Shown here piece by piece: positions 1 through 9,934 of a stretch of DNA of 64,000 bases. Source of the stretch: Nemophila menziesii (taxonomy: Eukaryota > Streptophyta > Magnoliopsida > Boraginales > Hydrophyllaceae); NCBI GenBank assembly GCA_029959085.1, contig JARWIR010000005.1, positions 1,738,501 to 1,802,500 of the forward strand, written 5' to 3'. The notes under the pieces are model-generated. The model was not told where the DNA came from, searched no databases, and worked only from the letters and a program-made list of their open reading frames with translations. The position numbers and the translations under genes are program-made. The first letter of the stretch is position 1. Each line of letters opens with the position of its first letter.

Positions 1-286
1 TCCTTCCCAAAAATAATGTACACTTACTAAAAATAGTGTCTCAAAAATATTGTCCACATATTAAAAATAGTGTCCTAAAAATAGTATCTACTTAGAATTT
101 TAAAAGGTTTTATCTCACTTTTTTTTATCATACCATTATTAAAATATTTAAATTTATGTTTTCAATGAATATTTGAAATATCAAGACAATTTACGTGAGG
201 TATTTTAGTAATAGTGAATGTAATCGTTATATTTATTAATATGTGTGAAAAATTAAATAGACACTATTTTTTAGACAGAAGGAATA
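1..286. mobile_element. Stowaway-like MITE, left end outside window
   Basis: AT-rich block in which the motif for a short run of 'aaaatagtgt' recurs near both ends. The window opens with tccttcccaaaaataatg and the block closes with ttagacagaaggaata; the two are imperfect reverse complements (TATTCCTTCTGTC on the opposite strand). This is the arrangement of Tc1/Mariner Stowaway MITEs (CTCCCTCCGT-type ends). The left terminus and its TA target site lie outside the window, so the family call is tentative. Nothing else recognisable follows up to the MULE at 575. Confidence 0.55.
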
Positions 287-840
287 ATTAAGATGAAGGA
301 TGAGTAAAAAAATTAATACTACACTAACTAAATAATAAATATAATGATAAAATATTTAACATTTTTAATGAAATAAAATTTTATTAACGGCAAAATATAC
401 TTATACGATCAATGTCAAGTACAAAATTTATGAACCTCTATTTATATATTTACAATAAGTTTTGGTGTGGTGCATTCATTCATGTCATTGGTGATTACGT
501 TATATAAATTACCATTAAGATGACATGTTTAATAAATTTGTACTTTTAAAAATAGATATCCATAAAAGATTGTCGGATGAATTATACATAGGGTCTTGAA
601 GAAAAAGATTCTTTTCTATAGAGTATGGTCCAAAGATTCCTTATTATAAGAGTCATCTGTTTTGACAAATGTCTTTCCTACCCTTACTAACACTAAAAGA
701 CAAAAAAGTGTGATGTCACTGTTTCTCTCTCCACTACCTACCTCCGACCACCTACCACGAACCTCCGACCTTTGACCACCGACCATCGACCTCCGACCAC
801 CAGTCATCGGTCACCGGAAAAACATAGAGTATCGGCTAAA

Positions 841-1040
841 TTTGATGAGTATGTGAAAAACATAGAGTACTCTATAAATATGTTGAGTACTCTATATATT
901 TTAATGAGTACTCTATGTAATTTAATGAGTACTCTATATATTTTGATGAGTAATCCGGATAATTTTGATGAGTACTTCAGATAATTTTGATGAGTACTCT
1001 GATAAATTTGATGAGTACTCTGTAAATTTGATGAGTATTA
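841..1040. repeat. Subterminal tandem array of MULE-1
   Basis: About nine imperfect copies of TTTGATGAGTACTC spaced roughly 20-22 bp apart, some with AATGAGTACTC. The core GAGTACTC is nearly palindromic. The same core recurs at the same place in MULE-2, which suggests a conserved part of the element and not random low complexity. Confidence 0.85.
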
Positions 1041-1390
1041 TTAAAAAAACAAAGCATAAATAGTCAAAAAATTCTTTATTCATATTTATTACACACTTTT
1101 AAATAAATTATAAATCAATATACAATTAAAAATAATAAATTAACCTAGCTACTTTTTTGTTTGACCAGATCTGGTCAAACTAGATCTAGATCTGAAAAAA
1201 AAGAAAGAAAAAACCAAAATCGTCTTCTTCTTCCAGCAAAACCGGAACAACCATGGAAACCAAAACTGTAACACCCACATAACACCACCACCACCGAGAG
1301 CCACCACCACTGAAGCACCTGCAAGTGAAGACATCGAATCCACCCAGGCGAAGGCAACCACCACCACAACCTCCTCTCCATCGTAGCTTT

Positions 1391-1478
1391 GCAGTGAAGA
1401 CGAAGGCAAGAAGATATCAAACTCAGTTTCAGATGCAGTGAAGACGAAGGCAAGAAGATATCAAACGCAGTTTCAGAT
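1391..1478 (+). repeat. 44-bp tandem duplication in MULE-1 cargo
   Basis: Two adjacent near-identical 44-bp units, starting gcagtgaagacgaaggcaag at 1391 and 1435, differing by one base (actcag versus acgcag). 44 is not a multiple of three, so the duplication shifts any reading frame. Confidence 0.85.
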
Positions 1479-2601
1479 GTCGAATGGTATTCCGGCCAGA
1501 TCTGAACCGCCGCAAGTCATTGCAGCTTTTTTCGAGGTGAAGCTCCATTGCCTTCGCGAACGACACAGAGAAGTCGATCAGAACGGAGCAATCTTCACCT
1601 GGATCTCAACCATGGCTTCATTTCTGCTTCATTTCTGCTTCTTCTCGACCAGATCGGAGCAATCTTCGCTGCTCGTCCATGGCAGGTGGTGGTGCTTCGC
1701 AAGATTTGCAGTGAAGACATGGTGGTTGTGGTGTTATGGTGGTGGTGGTGTTCGTGTGGTTGTTTAGCTTCTGTTGTGGTGCTGGTGGGGTGGCCATAGA
1801 GGATGCAAGTGGTGGTTGTTGAGAGGAGAGAGAATATAGGTGAGCTTGGTGGTGGTGTCGGTGGCTGTTGAGAGGAGAGAGAATCAGTGAGGTTTCTAGG
1901 ATTTTGTTTTCTATTTCAGAAATGTTATATTTAGTATATAGGGAGAAAAAAAACAACAGAGGGTAGTAAGGTAATTGGGATATTAGGTCTCATGTGTTAA
2001 ATTCTTTTTGAGGTCTTTAGTAAGAAGAGAAGGAAAGTGGGGTTGGGATTTAGAAGAGGGGGGTGGGGTGTTCAGAACCCTAAGTGGCATTTTCTCAAGA
2101 TTGTCCATTTAAGATACTATTTTCTATTATTTTTATTTTTATTTAATATTCAAAAGCTTATCATCATTAAATTCATTTACTTAGTTGGTTGAATGTAGTT
2201 TAGTAAAAATGGAAGTAATTAATTGTTTTTTCTTAATCTGTGTGAAAAAAATGACAAATGTTGATGGACGGAGGGAGTATAATAGTCCATTTCCCGATAT
2301 ATATTTAGTGCACCTTGAAACCATATGCAATTTTGTAGTATCCCCATGAGAATTAGTCTCCAAAACCTGCAATAGTTTTTATTAACACTTATAATTTTAG
2401 TAAATTTTCTTCAGTGTACAAACTATTAGATATTTGCTCCCACTATTTTAAATAAAAGTAGAGTGCATATAACTTTCTCCAGTATCGATGCCTTTTTACC
2501 TAATTGGTCCTTAGTTGAAAAGATAGTAGGTGTTTGATGTTTAGGTGGCGTTATTATTTAGACGGGATGCAATATCGATTGTACCTACTTGATTAACCAA
2601 T

Positions 2602-2726
2602 CATGTTTTTTTTAATACATATGAGAACTATTCTGGCTTTGGAATCATTTTGACTCCAATAAGATCGATCTCATGACCTTTTAGTTTATGCGGAGTAGTC
2701 TAACCACTAAACCAACTATCGATCTT
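2602..2726 (-). mobile_element. tRNA-derived SINE (copy A)
   Basis: Read on the minus strand it begins TAAGATCGATAGTTGGTTTAG, has an A-box-like segment GTTTAGTGGTTAGAC, a B-box-like GGTCATGAGATCGATC, and ends in an A-run (ATTAAAAAAAACATG). It is flanked by a 10-bp direct repeat ATTAACCAAT (2592-2601 and 2727-2736). The pol III boxes, A-tail and TSD together support a short SINE. Confidence 0.75.
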
Positions 2727-3520
2727 ATTAACCAATTTTGTTACACCCTATATGTTACTACTTTTATATTTGGGTCAATAATGTGTATACGGATGGATTT
2801 ATATATAAGAAAGAAATAAAATAATAAAAAATATCTCATTCTTAAACATGGGTAACCTAATTCTGATATACCTTAAAATATGTATGAGAAACTTGTAAAT
2901 TTTTGTGGGATTAGTTGTGGTGGGCTCAAACTGACCCAAACCACCTACATATAAAAAAGACATAATATAAGATATACATATATTAAATTATGTGTGATAC
3001 AAAAGAATTAACATAATAAAAGATATATATTAAAAAAATCAAAAACATATATAAGACTTTTTTTGGTTCAAAAAATATCACAACACTCCATTAAATTGTT
3101 GCGAACCTTATTGTCACGATATAAATATTTTTTGTATGGCCAAATTAACTAGGGCAGATTGTTTTTTTCTTACAACAACAAGTAACAAATATGTTGCCTA
3201 CATGCCACATAACTCCAGGGAATTGGAAGTAGCGTCTATTTTTCAATCATCTAAATGAAAGATTTATTCCACCAATCATCGATCGTCGCTCATATTGTAC
3301 AAATTCTCTATGTTGGGAAAACATGCATGTATGATTGTTAGCTAGTTTTATAGTAGTAGAAAATTAAACACATCTTTGTGGTTTTATTTGTAACTCTTTA
3401 TTGGTTTTCAGATATTTTACGTGTTTACATAGTGTTTTTTTACACGAAAAGAGTTAAGAAAATTAAATCGAGGGATTAACCTACACCTAATCAAGAGAAA
3501 CGACCTATCATTGTAGCTAC

Positions 3521-3568
3521 TAGGGGTGAGCAAATGAGAACCAGATAACCAAACCGAACCAAAAAACC
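3521..3568. mobile_element. Truncated hAT terminus in copy A
   Basis: The first 48 bp of the hAT element at 5024 (TAGGGGTGAGCA...), cut by the duplication junction. Its flank GTAGCTAC (3513-3520) is closer to the element's right flank GTAACTAC than the copy-B flank GTAGTTAC, so copy A preserves the older form of the 8-bp TSD. Confidence 0.8.
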
Positions 3569-3571
3569 TAT

Positions 3572-5071
3572 CATTTTCTCAAGATTATCCATTTAAGATA
3601 CTAAGAAACTTTTTTATATTTTCTATTATTTTTATTTTTATTTAATATTCAAAATCTTATCATCATTAAATTCATTTGATTAGTTGGTTGAATGTAGTTT
3701 AGTAAAAATAGAAGTAATTAATTGTTTTTTCTTAATCTGTGTGAAAAAAATGACAAACGTTGATGGACGGAGGGAGTATAATAGTCCGTTTCCCGATATA
3801 TATTTAGTGCACCTTGAAACCATATGCAATTTCGTAGTATCCCCATGAGAATTAGTCTCCAAAACCTACAATAGTTTTTATTAACACTTATAATTTTAGT
3901 AAATTTTCTTCAGTATACAAACTATTAGATGTTTGCTCCCACTATTTTAAATAAAAGTAGAGTGCATATAACTTTCTCCAGTATCGATGCCTTTTTACCT
4001 AATTGGTCCTTAGTTGAAAAGATAGTAGGCGTTTGCTTTTTAGGTGGCGATATTATTTAGACGGGATGCAATATCGATTGTACCTACTTGATTAACCAAA
4101 TATGTTTTTTTTAATACATATGAGAATTATTCTGGCTTTGGAATCATTTTGACTCCAATAAGATCGATCTTATGACCTTTTAGTTTATGCGGAGTAGTCT
4201 AACCACTAAACCAACTATCGATCTTATTAACCAATTTTGTTACACCCTATATGTTACTACTTTTATATTTGGGTCAATAATGTGTATACCGATTGGATTT
4301 ATATATATAAGAAAGAAATAACATAATAAAAAAATATCTCATTCTTAAACATGGGTAACCTAATTCTGATTTACTTTAAAATATGTATGAGGAACTTGCA
4401 AATTCTTGTGGGATTAGTTGTGGTGCGCTCAAATTGACCCAGACCACCTACATATAAAAAAACATAATATAAGATATACATATATTAAATTATATGTGAT
4501 ACAAAAGAATTAACATAATTTAAGATATATATTAAAAAAAATCAAAAATATATATAAGACTTTTTTTGGTTCAAAAAATATATCACAGAATTCCATTAAA
4601 TTGTTGCGAACCTTATTGTCACGATAAAAATATTTGGTGTATGACCAAATTAGTTAGGGCAGATTGTCTTTTTCTTACAACAACAAGTAACAAATATGTT
4701 GCCTACATGCCACATAACTCCAGGGAATTGGAAGTAACGTCTATTTTTCAATCATCTAAATGAAGGATTTATTCCACCAATCATCGATCGTTGCTCATAT
4801 TATACAAATTCTCTATGATGGGAAAACATGCATGTATGATTGCTAGCTCGTTTTATAGTAGTAGAAAATTAAACACATCTTTGTGGTTTTATTTGTAACT
4901 CTTTATTGGTTTTCAGATATTTTACGTGTTTACATAGGGTTTTTACACGAAAATAGTTAAGAAAATTACATCGAGGGATTAACCTACACCTAATCAAGAG
5001 AAACGACCTATCATTGTAGTTACTAGGGGTGAGCAAATGAGAACCAGATAACCAAACCGAACCAAAAAACC
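3572..5071. repeat. Segmental tandem duplication, copy B
   Basis: Near-identical to 2088-3568, differing by scattered substitutions and small indels. It is joined to copy A through three extra bases (TAT, 3569-3571). It starts with the same MULE-1 terminus cattttctc and continues at its right end into the complete hAT element of 5024-5763, so both elements were present before the duplication. Confidence 0.93.
4101..4225 (-). mobile_element. tRNA-derived SINE (copy B)
   Basis: The same SINE as at 2602-2726, carried along by the segmental duplication. The right flank keeps ATTAACCAAT (4226-4235); the left flank reads ATTAACCAAA. It is a passenger duplicate, not a second retroposition. Confidence 0.75.
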
Positions 5072-5763
5072 GGTAAAAACCGAACAAAAATAACAAAAAA
5101 CCGAATAACCAAATGGTTCGGTTTTTAATTTTTCAAAAACCAAATTTTTTGGTTCGGTTCGGTTTACTACGTAAAAACCGAACCAAAAAAACCGAACAAA
5201 AACCTAACTAATGAAGGAAAAAATAGGGAATGTGTGAACTTCTTTTATAAGAGTTATGTGGGAGAACTTTTGTTAAGAATTTATCATCTACGTGAAATTT
5301 TAGTTATACTATTCGATGGTATTATTAGTGAGATTTTTTTTATATCATTTAAGATTATAAGTATTCATTACTTGATTGATTTTATGAAATAGGAAGTAAT
5401 AGATTTACATTTATTGTAGTCTTGTAAATTAAGATAAATATTTTTAGATTATAAGTTTATATTCATTTAATATATTAATAGCCCACATGGACAAGTAATA
5501 GTAGCATAATTGGATTGGAATATTAGTCTATATTGGACAATGTATTTCAAGAAATAGGGTAAAAATACTATTGACCAAGCATCCTAATTCGAAGCGAACG
5601 AAAACCGAACCGAACCAAAACGAACCAATTCGGAACCAAAAACCAAATGTGGAACCAAATGCGAACCACCCGGTCTGGTTATTAAATTATAAAAAACCGA
5701 AGTATTCGGTTCGGTTCTGGTTTTGGCCAAAAACTTAGACGAACCGAACCATGCTCACCCCTA
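5024..5763. mobile_element. Non-autonomous hAT element
   Basis: 740 bp with terminal inverted repeats TAGGGGTGAGCA / TGCTCACCCCTA. Flanking octamers are GTAGTTAC (5016-5023) and GTAACTAC (5764-5771); the duplicate left flank at 3513 reads GTAGCTAC, one mismatch from the right flank. An 8-bp TSD is diagnostic of hAT. The subterminal sequence is rich in 'aaccgaacc'/'ggttcggtt' on opposite sides. There is no transposase. It sits at the 3' end of a reverse-strand LINE RNase H region. Confidence 0.85.
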
Positions 5764-5771
5764 GTAACTAC

Positions 5772-7470
5772 TGAAACGTGCTGTTGTGATGGCCTGTGTC
5801 TGGCTTGTTTAGCTAAGTAGTCAGCTTGACCATTAAACCACCGTGGAATATGTTTAAAGAAAACCGGACCAACCTCTTTGCCCAGCTTCTTAATCTGCCT
5901 TAGCCATGGTTGAAGTCTCCAATTAGCTGTCGACACCTGCTAAGTATCCTTGAATAATTTCAAGGTTGTCCGAGAAGATTGTGACCCCCTCGCGTGAATC
6001 ATTTATTGACTTGTCTAGCTCGTGAATCATTTATTGACTTGTCCAGCTCGTGAATCATTTATTGACTTGTCTAGCGCGTAAATAATTTTTTGTGCTTCTC
6101 CCTCCGTACATGAGTTACACTTCGCGACTGTTGAGAAATTTGTCCGACATCCTGTCTCTTTATCAATTTGGACCACCCCTAATCCTGTGGGGTTATGCGG
6201 CTGACCGAAAGATGCATCACACGTAAAGGCAACGTTTGGTTGAAAGTCGAGATCAACACTTGGATTGATTCTATTTTCTATATTGATGGTTTGTCTTGGT
6301 TCCCTCTTAGCCCATTCTGTTCCAAAATGTTCATTCATATTCTTGTTGGTAGTTCAATTTATTTAATTTGGTTCAACCATTGAATGAGTGTGTCTGCTTC
6401 TCAATTTAGATTTCCAGAGGTTCCACATAATTAAAAGGACGTAAGATATCACCACCTCCCGTATCCATCCACCATTAACAAACGTCTCAATTATTTTAAG
6501 AACCCATTCTCCCACATCTTCAATTTCTTGGTGTATGTTGACTTGAAGTGTTCATCCTGCCCATACTAATCTTGCTACTCCACGTGTGAGTAAAAGGTGT
6601 TCCACTGTTTCATGTCCCATCTGACACCACTGACACTTGATTTCAACGTCGCATTTTCATGTTATTAGTTTTTCCCCGGTTGGTATAGCATTATTACAAA
6701 CTTTTTAGTTGAAAATACGTACCTTGGTAAGAAGCTTAGATTGCCAAATGATTTTCCAGAGCTGACTGCCCGATGAAGCTGTTGTTGATTGTCTAGGCCT
6801 ACCACCTATTTCAGCATCTGTGAGTACCTTATATGTTGTCTTACTAACATATTCTCCACTATTAGTATGTGGCCAAACAAATCTATCTGTTACGTCCCTT
6901 GAGAACACATGTTCTCTTAATATGACTGGAATAAATGGTTCCGAGAAAAGATCATCTAGCAACTCCGTATTCCATTCTGTTGAATCTTCCTTCCAGAGAT
7001 CTTTTAATCTATAAATCTCACATTCTTTAGGTTTTTCTAATTTTCACCGAGTATCTAACCATTTATCTGTCCAAATATTAATAGATTTGTCATTCCCAAT
7101 TTGATATCGGTCGTATTCTTTTAACATATCTCTGCCTTCTAAGAGACTTGCCCATGACCAGGTTCAATATTGTCTTAATTTAACATCGAGAAAGTTACTA
7201 TTCGGTAAATATATACCTTTAAGAAGTTTAGTTGCTAAATATTCAGATTATTGAGAGTTCGCCATGCCTGTGCTGCAAGTAGCGCCTTGTTCATTCGTCA
7301 AAATTCCATAAATCCCATGCCTCGTATTAACTTGCTAACCGCCAGTTTTTCTCATGTCATCCAGTGTATGCGTGATTTTTCACCTGAATTCCACCAAAAA
7401 TTTCAAATTGCAAATATTAGTTTATTACAAAACGTAATAGGGAACGAGAAGATTGACATGGCATATTAGT
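5772..7470 (-). pseudogene. LINE ORF2 3' portion (RT C-terminus, zf-RVT, RNase H), decayed
   Basis: Minus-strand reading gives, in order: the post-RT region (FWWNSGEKSRIHW near 7400; GMGF and ALLAAQAWR near 7260-7330), the zf-RVT approach (SGEYVSKTTYKVL, then LWKIIWQSKLLTKVRIF, 6705-6962), and an RNase H-like domain (FTCDASFG, GLGVVQ, EGEAQ at 6070-6240; TIFSDNLEIIQGYLAG around 5940-5990; HIPRWFNGQADYLAKQAR near 5790-5860). Frameshifts and stops break it throughout, one of them a 28-bp repeat expansion at 5994. The order is that of plant LINEs whose ORF2 ends in RNase H. The 3' UTR probably continues left beyond the hAT insertion. It is non-functional. Confidence 0.85.
5994..6077. repeat. Three-copy 28-bp minisatellite inside LINE RNase H
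   Basis: Three contiguous copies of a 28-bp unit beginning gtgaatcatttattgacttg (5994, 6022, 6050), nearly identical, followed by a partial fourth (gtaaataatttttt). The unit is not a multiple of three, so the expansion destroys the RNase H frame. Confidence 0.92.
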
Positions 7471-7679
7471 TTACATAGATATATTCACATAATTTTTTTT
7501 AAATAAGAAGCTATAAAGGTATTTTTCTTTTTCGACGGGTAGCTACTAAAGGTATATATACATATAATTCAGTTTACTTAGAAATAAAAATAAATGTAAT
7601 CCCTTTTTTCTGTCCCAAAAAAATTTGGGATTGGAGATTTTTTGTGTCGATAATCTAGATTATTGACACTTCCATCCGT

Positions 7680-8340
7680 AACTTATCTAATCCTAAGTCT
7701 CGAGAAATAGAGTATCGTATTCGTTGATACCTACATGGTCATTGCTCTCCACCTATCACTTTTCGCTATGAAATTAGCTTGAATGTTCAAACGTGTAAGG
7801 ATGGGGTGTAAGTGCATAGGGTCGTACTTTTCTGCTAATTTTGCGATCCTCTTTAACACTATTTAGACTACCCGACTAACTGGTGACGGTAGCAAAATAC
7901 CTCGAATAGTATTGAGGTTATCAGAAAAAATCGCTTTCTCTGTATCATCGAAATTCTCGCATAATTCTGTGGACGCCAGAACAACTTGAGCCTCACCCTT
8001 GGTAGTCGACGAACATAATATATAGTGTGAATGCGAGAGACAATAACCTTTTTATTTATGAATTTCCACGATCCTAATCCATGTCGGTTCCATGAAGCAT
8101 CGCACAGAAATGCTACATTCCCAACTTCTTCTAGCTCGGGCTCTTCCTGACATAACGATAGTTTGCGACATGAATACTACTTCAGTGTGCTCCATTTGGG
8201 ATCCAAAAAATCCTGTCATCAATTTCTTTGTTGTAAAGACCACCGTTTGTACGTCAACATTGATTTTTCCGTGTAATATCTTCATCTTGATCTTCCATAT
8301 ATTCCATACCATGATTAACAATATACGCTCTTAAAACTCT
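7680..8340 (-). pseudogene. Second decayed LINE RNase H fragment
   Basis: On the minus strand the segment reads VWNIWKIKMKILHGK (8250-8310, the linker before RNase H), then SSTTKGEAQVVLAS (about 7975-8015), KAIFSDNLNTIRGILLPSP (about 7890-7950) and a C-terminal piece (RIAKLAEKYDPMHLHP... ANFIAKS, about 7740-7860). These match the order of the RNase H pieces in the neighbouring LINE at 5772-6340, so this is an independent fragment of a related LINE. It has several frameshifts. The 210 bp between the two fragments (7471-7679) holds nothing I recognise. Confidence 0.75.
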
Positions 8341-8457
8341 CATATCCCACCCTCCTCGCTCAGAGGACTTGGTGATATTGAGAGCCTAAGTCCCAACATT
8401 AAATAAGTATTATTTTTATCAAGTTGAAGATTGTATTGAAATCAACAAATAATTATA

Positions 8458-9925
8458 GGGTGAATTATATATAGGGTCTTAGAAACACTATTTCTTCTCT
8501 ATAGAGTAGTGTCTAGAAAGCTGTTATTCTTAGGGACCTCATTTTTTACAATAGTCTTTCCTACCCTTACTAACACTAAAATACAAAAAAGTGTGATGTC
8601 ACTGTTTCTCTCTCCACTACCACTACCCACCTACCTCCGACCACCGACCTCCGACCTCCGACCACCGACCACCGACCTCCTGCCACCAATCACCGGTCGC
8701 TGAAAAAAACATAGAGTATCGGAAAAACTAAGAGTACTATATAAATTTGCTGAGTACTCTATGTATTTTGACGAGTGCTCCGGATAATTTTGATGAGTAC
8801 TCCGGATAATTTTGATGAGTACTCCATAAATTTAATGAGTACTCAGTCAATTTGATGAGTACTCAGTCAAATTAATGAGTATTATTAAAAAACAAGGCAT
8901 AAATAGTCAAGAAAACCTTTATTCATCTTTATTACATATTTTAAAATAATTACAAATTAAATATACAATTAAAATAATAAAAAAACCTAAATAATATTTT
9001 GTTTGACCAGATCTGGAAAAAAAACTCGTTGGACGAAGCAATCCACCACCACCACCACCACCACTGTTCGCGACGCAGGTGAAGACTGATTCGCAACGTA
9101 CTGCAGCACCACCACAGGCGAAGACTGGTTCGTGACCATCGTAGTTGCAGTGTCCTTCGCCGGAGGAGATTGTTGGAGAAGAAGAAGAAGAAGCTCGCCG
9201 GCCTGGAGAAACAGAAGCAGCGCTGCGAACAGCTTCTCGATCTACCACTACAGATAGGAGCTCGGTGTGGTAGTGCATCGCCGGTTTTGCAGTGAAGCCG
9301 TGAACCAGCAAGCTCAGGCGACGACCAGCGAATATTGCTCTGTTCTGGTCCAGATCTGCTCCATTTCAAGCATCTCGTGCGTAGTTGAGTTGCTCGCCGG
9401 AGAACCCAAGCTAAGCGCATCAGTTGGAGTTGAAAAATACTATGGATGAGTTTGAGCTCCATGGATGAGCTCGGTGGTGGCCTGAGAGATGCTTTCAGCG
9501 TGATTTTCAGCTGCTGCATTTAAGATCTCCAGCGAAAGTCTTTATCCATGGTAGCAACAGAGGGAGAAGAAGAAGTGTAGCAGTTTCCATGGCTGCTTGT
9601 TGGAGAGAGAGGTAGGGGATGGGTTTGATGGTTTTTTGCATTTTCGGTGGTGGTGGTTGTGTTATGGTGGTGGTGGTGGCGGTTTGGGAGCTGGGGGAGG
9701 AGAGAGAGGTAGGGGATGAGAGAGAGATGAGAGAATATTGATCTGAAATTATAATGGGTGGGTTTCTAATTAGTATACATATAAGTCTAAGAGGGTAGTA
9801 AAGTAATTTGGATTTTGGGTTTCATGTGTTAAATAGTTTTTGAGGTCTTTAGTAAGAAGAGATTCCTCGTGGGGGTGCTATCTCGAAGAGGGAGGTGTGT
9901 TCAAGACCCTAAGTGGCATTTTCCC
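8458..9925. mobile_element. Non-autonomous Mutator-like element, MULE-2
   Basis: 1468 bp between perfect 9-bp TSDs ATAATTATA (8449-8457 and 9926-9934). The left end GGGTGAATTATATATAGGG and the right end (reverse complement GGGAAAATGCCACTTAGGG) match those of MULE-1. The internal order is also the same: conserved 'cctacccttactaacactaaa' region, repeated 'ctccgaccacc', TGATGAGTACTC array, AT spacer with ttattacat, gaccagatctgg near 9005, GC-rich cargo at about 9030-9760 with GGT runs, and a right flank including 'gaggtctttagtaagaagag'. The cargo differs in detail from MULE-1. There is no transposase and no recognisable protein domain. Confidence 0.9.
8745..8886. repeat. Subterminal tandem array of MULE-2
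   Basis: About seven imperfect copies of TTTGATGAGTACTC at roughly 20-bp spacing, with spacers 'cggataa' or 'agtcaa'. It has the same position and core as the MULE-1 array. Confidence 0.85.
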
Positions 9926-9934
9926 ATAATTATA

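Larger units (their letters stand above)
575..2096. mobile_element. Non-autonomous Mutator-like element, MULE-1
   Basis: The 1522-bp element is bounded by a perfect 9-bp direct repeat AAGATTGTC (566-574 and 2097-2105), the TSD size of Mutator-like elements. The left end reads GGATGAATTATACATAGGG and the right end, reverse complemented, GAGAAAATGCCACTTAGGG; both continue with tTCTTGAA/TTCTGAA-like sequence. Inside, in order: a CT-rich stretch with 'ctccgaccacc' repeats, a tandem array of the TTTGATGAGTACTC type (841-1040), an AT-rich spacer, a double AGATCTGG-like motif near 1165-1190, and a GC-rich cargo (about 1200-1900) with GGT-rich runs. No transposase is present. Apparent reading frames in the cargo have no recognisable domain. 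MULE-2 has the same plan. Confidence 0.88.
2088..3568. repeat. Segmental tandem duplication, copy A
   Basis: This 1481-bp block is repeated directly at 3572-5071. It begins with the last 9 bp of MULE-1 (cattttctc) and ends 48 bp inside a hAT element that starts at 3521. Content: a Stowaway-like end (GACGGAGGGAGTA near 2265), a SINE, AT-rich DNA and a probable reverse-strand LINE 3' UTR. Short open frames inside occur in both copies and are not recognisable genes. Confidence 0.93.

Noticed and set aside
8919..9519. 130- and 189-codon minus-strand frames
   Set aside because: They are overlapping frames in the GC-rich cargo of MULE-2 with no domain; equivalent frames in MULE-1, -4 and -6 are not conserved as proteins.
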